A stretch of 15,679 nt of DNA from an uncultured Eubacteriales bacterium (GTDB lineage Bacteria; Bacillota; Clostridia; Christensenellales; Borkfalkiaceae): contig CAJLXC010000036.1 in NCBI GenBank assembly GCA_905210545.1, forward strand, positions 1 through 15,679, read 5' to 3'. A model generated the notes under the pieces. That model was given only the letters and a program-made list of their open reading frames with translations. It had not been told where the DNA came from and ran no database searches. Shown here piece after piece: positions 6,784 through 13,181 of the stretch (the stretch's first letter is position 1; each line of letters opens with the position of its first letter). A program made the translations under genes and the position numbers.

Positions 6784-6830
6784 AAAACCCCCGTTTCTTA
6801 ACGTTCGCTTAAGAAACGGGGGTTTTCGTC
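6784..6830. terminator. Bidirectional intrinsic terminator
   Basis: An 18-bp perfect inverted repeat, 6784-6801 against 6809-6826, with a 7-base loop. The core is CCCCCGTTTCTTAA, flanked by AAAA on the left and TTTT on the right, so a GC stem followed by U residues forms on either strand. It sits 31 bases after the + strand DUF2238-like gene and 16 bases past the end of the - strand transketolase, and should terminate both. Confidence 0.92.
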
Positions 6831-6842
6831 TTTCGTAAAAAC

Positions 6843-8819
6843 TTATTTATTCAAAACGTCTTTTGCTTTCGCGACGACGTTTTCTACGGTGAATCCGAAT
6901 TTTGCGAAAAGTTGTTTTGCGGGAGCGGACGCGCCGAACGTTTCCATTCCGACAACCGCACCGTCAAGACCGACGTATTTATACCAGCTCATCGGTGAAC
7001 CCGCTTCGATAGCGACTCTCGCTCTCACCGAAGAGGGCAGAACGCTTTCTTTATATTTTTCGCTTTGCGCTTCGAAGTCTTCTACGCAGGGCATAGAAAC
7101 GACTCTCGCGTCTACGCCGTCTTTAAATAACTCTTCTCTGGCGGAAAGCGCAAGTCCCACTTCCGAACCGGTCGCGATAAGGATAAGGTCGGGGGTTTTC
7201 TTTTTGCTGTCCGCAAGAACGTAGCCGCCCTTAAACGCGTCTTTGCCCGTGCCGTTAAGCATAGGAAGCGTCTGTCTCGAAAGGACGAGGCAAGAAGGCG
7301 TTTTGCCCGTGAACGCGGAGATATAAGCCGCCGCGGTTTCTCTGCCGTCGGCAGGGCGATAAACTCTCATATTCGGCATCGCACGGAGTCCCGCGAGGTG
7401 TTCTATCGGCTGATGGGTAGGACCGTCTTCGCCTACGCCGATGGAGTCGTGCGTGAGAATATACGTTACGGGGATTTCCATAATCGCGGACATACGCATA
7501 GCGTTCTTCATATAATCGGAGAACACCGCAAAGGTCGCGCAGTAGGGCATAAGTCCGCCGTGCAGATACATACCGTTGCAGATTGCCGCCATAGCGTGTT
7601 CTCTTATGCCGAAGTGCATATTAGAACCCGTTCTTTCCGTCGCGGAATAGCTGCCGCGCGCTTTGATGTTGGATTTGTTGGCGGGGGCAAGGTCCGCAGA
7701 ACCGCCGATAAGGTTAGGCACGTAATTCGCGAGCTTGTTAAGAACGGTGTTGCCGTATCCTCTCGAAGCGTCGTCTTTTTCAAACTGCCAGAGGTCTTCC
7801 GCGTTTTTAAGGGCGGAGGAGAAGTCGTTCTTCTTCCACGCCTTGTATTCGGCGGCGAGTTCGGGGTATTTCGCTTCGTAATCCTTAAAGAGCTGTTTCC
7901 AGAGTCTTTCCGCTTTTCTGCCGCGGTTAGCGAATTTTTTGCAGTGCTTAAATACTTCTTCAGGCACTTCGAACGGGGGCAGATCCCAGCCGAGCGTTTT
8001 TCTGAGCGCGGCGACGTTCTCTTCTCCGAGCGGCGCGCCGTGAGAGCTTGCCTTGCCCTGCAAGGGCGAGCCGAAGCCTATTTCGGACTTAACGATGATA
8101 AGCGAAGGCTTTTCGGTTTCCGCTTTCGCTTTCTTTATCGCGCGGTTAAGCGCGGCAACGTCGTTTGCGTCTTTAACCTTTATAACCTGCCAGCCGAGAG
8201 CTTCGTGGCGTTTGCCTACGTCTTCGGTAAAGGTTATGTCGGTGCTGCCTTCTATCGTTATATCGTTGTCGTCGTAGAAAACGATGAGCTTGCCGAGTTT
8301 AAGAGAACCGGCGAGCGAAGCCGCTTCGTTCTCGATTCCTTCCTGCATACAGCCGTCGCCGCAGAGCGCGTAGGTGTAGTGATCGACCACGGGGAAGCCT
8401 TCTTTGTTGAATTTCGCCGCGAGATAGTTTTCCGCAATAGCCATACCTACGGCGTTTGCGATACCCTGACCGAGCGGACCGGTAGAAGTTTCCACGCCGG
8501 GGCATACCTTGTATTCGGGGTGTCCCGCCGTGCGCGAACCGAGTTGACGGAAGTTCATAAGGTCTTCTTTAGTAAGACCGAACCCGAAAAGATAATAAAG
8601 CGCGTAATCGAGCATAGAAGCGTGTCCCGCGGAAAGAACGAATCTGTCGCGGTTATCGAAAGCGGTATCCTTCGGATTAAAGGTCATGTTGGTAAAAGCC
8701 GCGTAACCGATAGGCGCAGCGCCGAGGGGCATACCGGGGTGACCGGAGTTTGCCTTCTGGATAGCGTCCGCAGAGAGCATTCTTATCGCGTTTACCGTGA
8801 GTTGTTTAACGTCTGCCAT
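6843..8819 (-). CDS. tkt: Transketolase
   Basis: A 658-residue protein, the full usual length (about 660). It transfers two-carbon ketol units between sugar phosphates in the non-oxidative pentose phosphate pathway, using thiamine diphosphate and Mg2+. Visible signatures are SGHPGMPLG (25-33, active-site His27), AGHPE with His100, GPLGQG (114-119), the thiamine-binding GDG...N stretch (154-156 to DDN at 183-185), the cofactor Glu in HFGIREHAMA, and GVGEDGPTHQPIEHLAGLR of the pyrimidine domain, followed by the C-terminal domain. ATG at 8819 is chosen because a perfect AGGAGG (8825-8830 on the complement) lies 5 bases before it and it gives the normal MADVKQLTVNAIRML beginning; the frame extends 19 codons further upstream without family similarity. 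It is transcribed alone, divergently from proS. Confidence 0.98.
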   Translation of the reverse strand: MADVKQLTVNAIRMLSADAIQKANSGHPGMPLGAAPIGYAAFTNMTFNPKDTAFDNRDRFVLSAGHASMLDYALYYLFGFGLTKEDLMNFRQLGSRTAGHPEYKVCPGVETSTGPLGQGIANAVGMAIAENYLAAKFNKEGFPVVDHYTYALCGDGCMQEGIENEAASLAGSLKLGKLIVFYDDNDITIEGSTDITFTEDVGKRHEALGWQVIKVKDANDVAALNRAIKKAKAETEKPSLIIVKSEIGFGSPLQGKASSHGAPLGEENVAALRKTLGWDLPPFEVPEEVFKHCKKFANRGRKAERLWKQLFKDYEAKYPELAAEYKAWKKNDFSSALKNAEDLWQFEKDDASRGYGNTVLNKLANYVPNLIGGSADLAPANKSNIKARGSYSATERTGSNMHFGIREHAMAAICNGMYLHGGLMPYCATFAVFSDYMKNAMRMSAIMEIPVTYILTHDSIGVGEDGPTHQPIEHLAGLRAMPNMRVYRPADGRETAAAYISAFTGKTPSCLVLSRQTLPMLNGTGKDAFKGGYVLADSKKKTPDLILIATGSEVGLALSAREELFKDGVDARVVSMPCVEDFEAQSEKYKESVLPSSVRARVAIEAGSPMSWYKYVGLDGAVVGMETFGASAPAKQLFAKFGFTVENVVAKAKDVLNK

Positions 8820-8846
8820 AGTTTCCTCCTGAAATTCGCGCGATAA

Positions 8847-8862
8847 ATTCCCCGCGGGGAAT
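8847..8862. promoter_or_regulatory. 16-bp GC palindrome in the tkt leader
   Basis: ATTCCCCG followed directly by CGGGGAAT is a perfect palindrome lying between the predicted tkt start (~8878) and its ribosome site. Flanking CGCG sequences (8839-8842 and 8866-8869) could extend it as RNA with an internal loop. It could be a repressor operator or a leader structure. Confidence 0.45.
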
Positions 8863-8884
8863 ATGCGCGTTTGCATTTAAATAT

Positions 8885-8913
8885 ATTATAGGTTATTTTC
8901 AAGTCTTTTTCAA
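8885..8913 (-). promoter_or_regulatory. Promoter for tkt
   Basis: On the complement, TTGAAA (8913-8908), a 17-bp spacer and a perfect TATAAT (8890-8885). Predicted start is about 8878, giving a leader of about 58 nt. Unlike the + strand promoters here it has no TGn before the -10. The -35 spans the junction of two 11-bp direct repeats. Confidence 0.75.
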
Positions 8914-8925
8914 GTCTTTTTAAGT
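8900..8925. repeat. Two 11-bp tandem repeats with phased A-tracts
   Basis: CAAGTCTTTTT occurs twice in tandem (8900-8910 and 8911-8921), with a partial third AAGT (8922-8925). On the tkt strand this places A5 tracts 11 bp apart over the -35 region, consistent with curved DNA or a helically phased regulator site. Confidence 0.7.
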
Positions 8926-8942
8926 AAAATATAACAAAAAAC

Positions 8943-8972
8943 TTGACATTCCCTTTTATCGCGTGAGATAAT
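8943..8972 (+). promoter_or_regulatory. Promoter for proS operon
   Basis: TTGACA at 8943-8948, an 18-bp spacer and GATAAT at 8967-8972 with TG at 8964-8965. Predicted start is about 8979, leaving about 45 nt of leader. That is too short for a T-box, the usual regulator of Clostridia tRNA synthetase genes. Confidence 0.7.
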
Positions 8973-9024
8973 CATATATATTATATACGCAAACGGAAAA
9001 AAGTACGTTTCATCGGAGAGAATA

Positions 9025-10455
9025 ATGGAAGACAGAAAATTCGTAACGGAAATAGCCGATATAGACGAAAACTTCACGCAGTGGTTCACGGACGTGGTGC
9101 TTAAAACCGAACTCGTGGACTACGGTCCCGTAAAAGGCACTATGGTAATCCGCCCTTACGGCTACGCCATCTGGGAAAACATTCAGAAAGATATGGATAA
9201 GAGATTCAAAGCGACGGGCGCGCAGAACGCGTATTTCCCGCTTCTTATCCCTATGAGCTTTTTTACCAAAGAACAGGAACACGTAGAAGGCTTCGCGCCG
9301 GAGGTCGCGGTGGTTACGCACGCCGGCGGCGCAAAACTCGAAGAGCCTCTCGCAATCCGCCCCACGAGCGAAACGATTATCGGCACGATGTATTCTAAAT
9401 GGATACAGTCTTACAGAGATCTGCCCGTTATGATGAATCAGTGGTGCAACGTTATGCGTTGGGAAAAGACTACCCGTCCTTTCTTAAGAACAAGCGAGTT
9501 CTTGTGGCAGGAAGGTCATACCGTCCACGCGACCGAAGAAGAAGCGATGGAAGAAACGATGAAAATGCTCGAAGTATACCGCAATTTTGCGGAGGAAACG
9601 CTCGCTATTCCCGTTATCTGCGGCAGAAAGACCGAGAAAGAAAAGTTCGCGGGCGCGGTCGCAACGTTCGGAATGGAAGCTATGATGCTCGACGGCAAGA
9701 GCCTTCAGGCGGGAACGTCGCATTATCTGGGGCAGAATTTCTCCAAGGCGTTCGATATAAAATTTCTCGATAAAGACGGAACGCTTAAATACGGCTATAC
9801 TACGTCCTGGGGAACTTCTACCCGTATGATCGGCGCGATAATTATGGCGCACGGCGACAAACGCGGACTCGTGCTGCCGCCCCGCGTCGCTCCGATTCAG
9901 GTCGTTATCGTGCCTGTCGCGGCGCATAAAGAAGGCGTTACGGAAAAAGCCCGAGAAATAGAAAAGCTTCTCGCGGCGGCGGATATAAGGGTTAAAACCG
10001 ACGAGAGAGATATGAGTCCCGGCAGAAAGTTCAACGACTGGGAAATGAAAGGCGTTCCCGTCCGTATAGAAATAGGACCGAGAGATATAGAAAACGGCGT
10101 CGCCGTGCTTATGAGAAGAGATACGCTCGAAAAAATCACCGTCGGATTCGATTCGCTCGCAGATACGGTTAAAGCTCTTTTGGGAACCATTCAGAAGGAT
10201 ATGCTCGAAAGTTCGAGAAAGAGAAGAGATCAAAAAATCGTGGAAGCCGACAGTTTAGACGGTATACTTGCCGGCGTAGAAGGCAAAAACTTCGTCAAGG
10301 CGCAATGGTGCGGCTGCCGCGAGTGCGAGGATAAAGTAAAAGAATACGCGCAGGCAACGGCGAGAGTTATGGTAGACGAAGAGGGCGTGGAAGGTCGTTG
10401 CGCCGTCTGCGGAAAACCCGCCAAACATAAAGTTATATTTGCAAGGGCTTATTAA
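9025..10455 (+). CDS. proS: Prolyl-tRNA synthetase, archaeal/eukaryotic-type (class 3)
   Basis: A 476-residue class IIa synthetase that charges tRNA-Pro with proline. The length and lack of an inserted editing domain between motifs 2 and 3 mark the archaeal/eukaryotic-like bacterial form rather than the ~570-residue form. The RPTSET proline-binding loop is at 112-117, motif 2 at 147-168 (TTRPFLRTSEFLWQEGHTVH), motif 3 around GTSTRMIG (263-270), the anticodon-binding domain from about 290 (PIQVVIVPVA), and a C-terminal zinc domain with cysteines 429, 431, 434, 459 and 462 ending in the family-typical Tyr. Four of these five cysteines are expected to bind zinc. GGAGAG (9015-9020) precedes ATG 9025. 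The stop codon is inside a small hairpin (10445-10459). It heads a likely operon with the next two genes. Confidence 0.97.
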   Translation: MEDRKFVTEIADIDENFTQWFTDVVLKTELVDYGPVKGTMVIRPYGYAIWENIQKDMDKRFKATGAQNAYFPLLIPMSFFTKEQEHVEGFAPEVAVVTHAGGAKLEEPLAIRPTSETIIGTMYSKWIQSYRDLPVMMNQWCNVMRWEKTTRPFLRTSEFLWQEGHTVHATEEEAMEETMKMLEVYRNFAEETLAIPVICGRKTEKEKFAGAVATFGMEAMMLDGKSLQAGTSHYLGQNFSKAFDIKFLDKDGTLKYGYTTSWGTSTRMIGAIIMAHGDKRGLVLPPRVAPIQVVIVPVAAHKEGVTEKAREIEKLLAAADIRVKTDERDMSPGRKFNDWEMKGVPVRIEIGPRDIENGVAVLMRRDTLEKITVGFDSLADTVKALLGTIQKDMLESSRKRRDQKIVEADSLDGILAGVEGKNFVKAQWCGCRECEDKVKEYAQATARVMVDEEGVEGRCAVCGKPAKHKVIFARAY

Positions 10456-10459
10456 GCCC
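10445..10459 (+). other. Small hairpin over the proS stop codon
   Basis: GGGCTT (10445-10450) and AAGCCC (10454-10459) form a 6-bp stem with a 3-base loop that includes the TAA stop. It ends just before the AGGGGA ribosome site (10462-10467) of the next gene. No T-run, so not a terminator. Confidence 0.4.
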
Positions 10460-10473
10460 GAAGGGGAAATCTA

Positions 10474-11319
10474 ATGCTCAGCATGGTTTTAAATAAAGAA
10501 TCCGGACTGGTGGTCTGTCTGGATGGAATAGCCAGAAAAAAAGCGTTGTCGTTCGGAGGGATTATCGCGATACTTTGTTGCGTTCTTGCCGTGACCGCGG
10601 CGTTTTACGTGCTGCGGTCTATAGGGCTCTACGCACTTGCCAAAAACAACGGCATAGATCACGCGTTCGTCGCCTGGATACCGTTCGCCTGGATATACGT
10701 GGCGTGCAAGCTCATATCCGAAACGAGAATGTTCGGCTGGTCGTTTAAAAACATCGCGGTCTGGGCGCTGATTATCTTTTCGGTGAGCGGCGTTCTCGAT
10801 ATAGTTTACAACGTGCTTACGTATTTCCCCGCGGTCGGATATTTCCTGCAGGGCGGCACGATAGAAATCACAGAAGTAAGCGCAGGAATGGTGATTAAAT
10901 ATATTGATGGTCTTGTAAGTCCTTACGGAAAAGCTGAACCCGCGATAAAAACTTTCTGCACGGTTATAAACGTTACGACGAGCATATTGTCTTTGTTCAC
11001 TCTCGTGGTAACGGTGTTTGCGTATATAGGACTTTTCAAAAAGTTCTGGCCGCAGCATTATATAATAGCTTCTGTGTTATCGGTGCTCGGTCTGTTCCCG
11101 ATATTCGTGTTTGCGGTGAGAAACAAACCTGCAACTAACTACGGCGATTATATCCGCTCGCGCTTTTATTACGGAGAAACTTACGGACAGAATCCGCCCC
11201 CCGGAACGGAACGCCCGCCCGAACACCCGTTTGAAGAATTTGCGGAACGCGGCGAAAAAGACCCCGGCGATCCGTTTGCGGAGTTTGCGGACGATAAAAA
11301 CAAAAAAAACGATAAATGA
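10474..11319 (+). CDS. Polytopic membrane protein with duplicated PF-EFA tail motif
   Basis: A 281-residue protein without assignable function. Helices are seen at about 26-50, 62-82, 92-116, 163-188 and 195-216. The segment LYALAKNNGIDHAFVAWIPFAWIYVA (52-77) resembles a motif found in many Clostridia membrane proteins that I know only as hypothetical. The tail from 217 is soluble and carries a tandem motif, HPFEEFA (251-257) and DPFAEFA (266-272), in a Pro/Glu/Asp-rich context, ending in a charged stretch. AGGGGA (10462-10467) lies 6 bases before ATG 10474, 18 bases after proS. The last codon overlaps the mnmE start as ATGA (11316-11319), so mnmE translation is probably coupled to it. The neighbours (proS, mnmE) give no functional hint beyond shared expression. 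Confidence 0.75.
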   Translation: MLSMVLNKESGLVVCLDGIARKKALSFGGIIAILCCVLAVTAAFYVLRSIGLYALAKNNGIDHAFVAWIPFAWIYVACKLISETRMFGWSFKNIAVWALIIFSVSGVLDIVYNVLTYFPAVGYFLQGGTIEITEVSAGMVIKYIDGLVSPYGKAEPAIKTFCTVINVTTSILSLFTLVVTVFAYIGLFKKFWPQHYIIASVLSVLGLFPIFVFAVRNKPATNYGDYIRSRFYYGETYGQNPPPGTERPPEHPFEEFAERGEKDPGDPFAEFADDKNKKNDK

Positions 11320-12650
11320 AAAACGATAATATAGCGGCAATTTCCACCGCGCTCGGCGCGGCGGGAGTCGCGGTGATAAGAATTAGCGGCGACACGCCTT
11401 TGACGGTCGCCGAAAAGCTTTTTAAACCCCTCGGAAAGATTTCCGTCGGCGATTTCGAGCCGAATAAAATGTACGTCGGCGAAATAAACGCCGACGATTT
11501 TTGCGATTTCGGAATGTGCGTGTTTTTTAAAGCGCCGCGTTCCTTTACGGGCGAAAACGTGGTGGAATTCCACACGCACGGCGGAACGGCTATAGTAAAG
11601 GGCGTTCTTAAAAAAATACTCGCGTCGGGGGCAAGACTTGCCGAGCGCGGGGAATTTACCAAACGCGCGTTTATGAACGGCAAACTTTCGCTTTCTTCCG
11701 CAGAAGGGCTTATCGATATGATAAACAGCGAAACGGAGAGCGGAGTCCGCGCAGGGTACGCGCTTTACAGAGAAAAGCTTACGGCAAAAATAACCGAAAT
11801 GCAAAACGTCCTTTTAGACGCCGTCTCACAGATAGACGTGGATATGGACTTTCCGGAAGAAGATTTAGAAGCTACTTCCGAAGCTCGCGTAAGAGACGAC
11901 CTTGAAAACGTTCTTGCACAAACGGAAAAGCTTATTTCTACTTTCAGAACGGGCAGAGTGCTTAAAAACGGCGTAAAGGTAGGCATCGTCGGCAAGCCGA
12001 ACACGGGCAAAAGCTCGCTTTTAAACGCGCTTCTTTCTTACGACAAAGCCATCGTGTCGGGGATTGCCGGCACCACGCGCGACGTGGTTGAAGGCGCGAT
12101 AGACGTAGACGGCGTGAGATTCAATCTGTACGATACCGCCGGTATTCGCGACACCGACGACGAAATAGAACACGTGGGCGTGGCGATGTCCGAAAAAACG
12201 GTTAAAGAGTGCGACGCGCTCCTGTTCGTTGCGGACGCGGGCGATATTACGGAAGAGGACGAAAAAATTTACGCTTCCGTGAAAGATAAAAACGTTATTT
12301 TCGTTGTCAACAAAACCGACTTGTCGGAAGAAAAAGACGAAAGAGCGGACGTTTATATCTCGGCGGCAAGCGGGGAAAACGTAGAAGAGCTTAAAAAAAT
12401 GCTGTACGAGCGGTTTGTTGGCAAAGTAGATACCAACGCGGACTATCTGTGTGAAGAGAGGCATCTGGCTGCGCTTTCCTCGGCGCGCGATAAAATTTCC
12501 TCGGCGTTGTCCGTTCTCGGCAAAGAACCCTTGGATATTCTCGCGATAGACGTTCGCGCCGCGTGGCAGTCGCTCGGCGAAATAACGGGCAAGACCGCAA
12601 CGGAAGAGATAATAAATAATATTTTCAGCAAATTCTGCGTGGGAAAATAA
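11316..12650 (+). CDS. mnmE: tRNA uridine-5-carboxymethylaminomethyl modification GTPase MnmE (TrmE)
   Basis: A 444-residue protein of normal family length (about 450). With MnmG it installs the aminomethyl or carboxymethylaminomethyl group on U34 of tRNAs reading split codon boxes. The N-terminal folate-binding domain starts with IAAISTALGAAGVAVIRISG. The GTPase domain shows G1 GKPNTGKSS (226-234), G2 GTTRD (252-256), G3 DTAG (273-276), G4 NKTD (332-335) and G5 SAASG (349-353). The C-terminus is FCVGK with the conserved Cys441; CVGK is a variant of the usual C-I/L-G-K ending. The start ATG overlaps the upstream stop (ATGA). mnmG, often adjacent together with yidC and rnpA in Bacillota, is not here. 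No intrinsic terminator with a T-run follows; a palindromic repeat does. Confidence 0.98.
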   Translation: MKNDNIAAISTALGAAGVAVIRISGDTPLTVAEKLFKPLGKISVGDFEPNKMYVGEINADDFCDFGMCVFFKAPRSFTGENVVEFHTHGGTAIVKGVLKKILASGARLAERGEFTKRAFMNGKLSLSSAEGLIDMINSETESGVRAGYALYREKLTAKITEMQNVLLDAVSQIDVDMDFPEEDLEATSEARVRDDLENVLAQTEKLISTFRTGRVLKNGVKVGIVGKPNTGKSSLLNALLSYDKAIVSGIAGTTRDVVEGAIDVDGVRFNLYDTAGIRDTDDEIEHVGVAMSEKTVKECDALLFVADAGDITEEDEKIYASVKDKNVIFVVNKTDLSEEKDERADVYISAASGENVEELKKMLYERFVGKVDTNADYLCEERHLAALSSARDKISSALSVLGKEPLDILAIDVRAAWQSLGEITGKTATEEIINNIFSKFCVGK

Positions 12651-12655
12651 AGCGT

Positions 12656-12760
12656 TGCAAACTCCGTATCGTGTCATTGCGGACGCCTTTCGACGGGCAA
12701 CCGTATCGTGTCATTGCGAGGGGTGCAAACCCCGTGGCAATCTCACCCGCGACAGCGGGG
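12656..12760. repeat. Tandem palindromic intergenic repeat (TCATTGCGAG...GGCAATCTC type)
   Basis: CCGTATCGTGTCATTGCG occurs at 12664-12681 and 12701-12718 (37-bp period). The second copy folds as ATTGC (12713-12717)/GCAAT (12737-12741) enclosing GGGGT/ACCCC (12720-12724/12729-12733) with a GCAA (GNRA) tetraloop. The first copy has TTGC/GCAA arms (12677-12680/12697-12700) but a different centre. A degenerate TGCAAACTCCGT (12656-12667) matches TGCAAACCCCGT (12724-12735) at 11 of 12. CCCGC/GCGGG (12746-12759) adds a third hairpin. It resembles short dispersed repeats I recall from many bacterial genomes; the exact family is uncertain. Confidence 0.7.
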
Positions 12761-12767
12761 AAAACAT

Positions 12768-12787
12768 AAAAATCAAGGGGGATTTTT
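12768..12787 (+). promoter_or_regulatory. Hairpin presenting the ribosome site in its loop
   Basis: AAAAATC (12768-12774) and GATTTTT (12781-12787) form a 7-bp stem whose loop is AAGGGG; the purine run AAGGGGG (12775-12781) is the only ribosome site for ATG 12788, which follows the stem directly. It may tune initiation. Confidence 0.45.
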
Positions 12788-13159
12788 ATGAAAACGACAA
12801 GCAAAAAAAGCGCCGTATTCTCTTTTATCGGAATTGTTACGGACGTTCTTCTTATTGTCGCGTTTTTCGTTAAATGGTTCAGGTATACCGCGACTTATCA
12901 GCCGCAAACGCCGGGCGGAGCGGTCTGTTCTGTCGATTATTATTTCAGTATGGCGGAAAATCTTAAAGCGGAAGACGCCTTTTTTATGTTCTGGTTGGTT
13001 CTTTCGTTGATTGCGGCGTCTATAGTTTGTTTTTGCGCCGATATAATTAAAAAAGAAAACCGAACTATAAAAATAATAAGCCGCGTTGTGTTTGCGGTTG
13101 CGGCGGCGGGGTTTTTCGTTGCGTTCGCAATCGCCGCAGGCGTAGGGCGCGGGTTTTAA
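12788..13159 (+). CDS. Small three-helix membrane protein, unknown
   Basis: A 123-residue protein I do not recognise. A basic start (MKTTSKK) is followed by helix 1 (about 10-30), a loop with Gln/Pro/Gly and C47 (31-62), helix 2 (about 65-85), a basic cytoplasmic loop KKENRTIK (88-95) and an Ala/Phe/Val-rich helix 3 (98-118). By the positive-inside rule the N-terminus and the 88-95 loop should be cytoplasmic, so an odd number of helices leaves the C-terminus outside. Support for it being real is the hydrophobicity pattern, the AAGGGGG site before ATG 12788 and the length of the open frame on the gene-bearing strand. It lies between the repeat block and the LysR gene, 22 bases upstream of the latter. 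No family or function can be given. Confidence 0.7.
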   Translation: MKTTSKKSAVFSFIGIVTDVLLIVAFFVKWFRYTATYQPQTPGGAVCSVDYYFSMAENLKAEDAFFMFWLVLSLIAASIVCFCADIIKKENRTIKIISRVVFAVAAAGFFVAFAIAAGVGRGF

Positions 13160-13181
13160 ATAAATTAAAGACAGGTTGGTT

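Noticed and set aside
7398..8846. 482-codon open frame on the + strand opposite tkt
   Set aside because: It is fully antisense to an unmistakable transketolase, has Arg/Val/Phe-rich composition expected from mirrored codon bias and no family resemblance.
9001..10455. Recent horizontal transfer of proS because it is archaeal-type
   Set aside because: This form is widespread in Clostridia, and base and codon use match the neighbouring genes.
10445..10459. Terminator after proS
   Set aside because: The 6-bp stem with a 3-base loop lacks a T-run and the next gene is only 18 bases away with its own ribosome site; read-through is expected.
12664..12741. CRISPR-like array
   Set aside because: Only two repeat units, each part of a palindromic element, with no regular spacers and no cas genes.
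12655..12873. 72-codon frame across the palindromic repeat
   Set aside because: Runs through repeat DNA and overlaps the better-supported membrane protein in another frame; no ribosome site.
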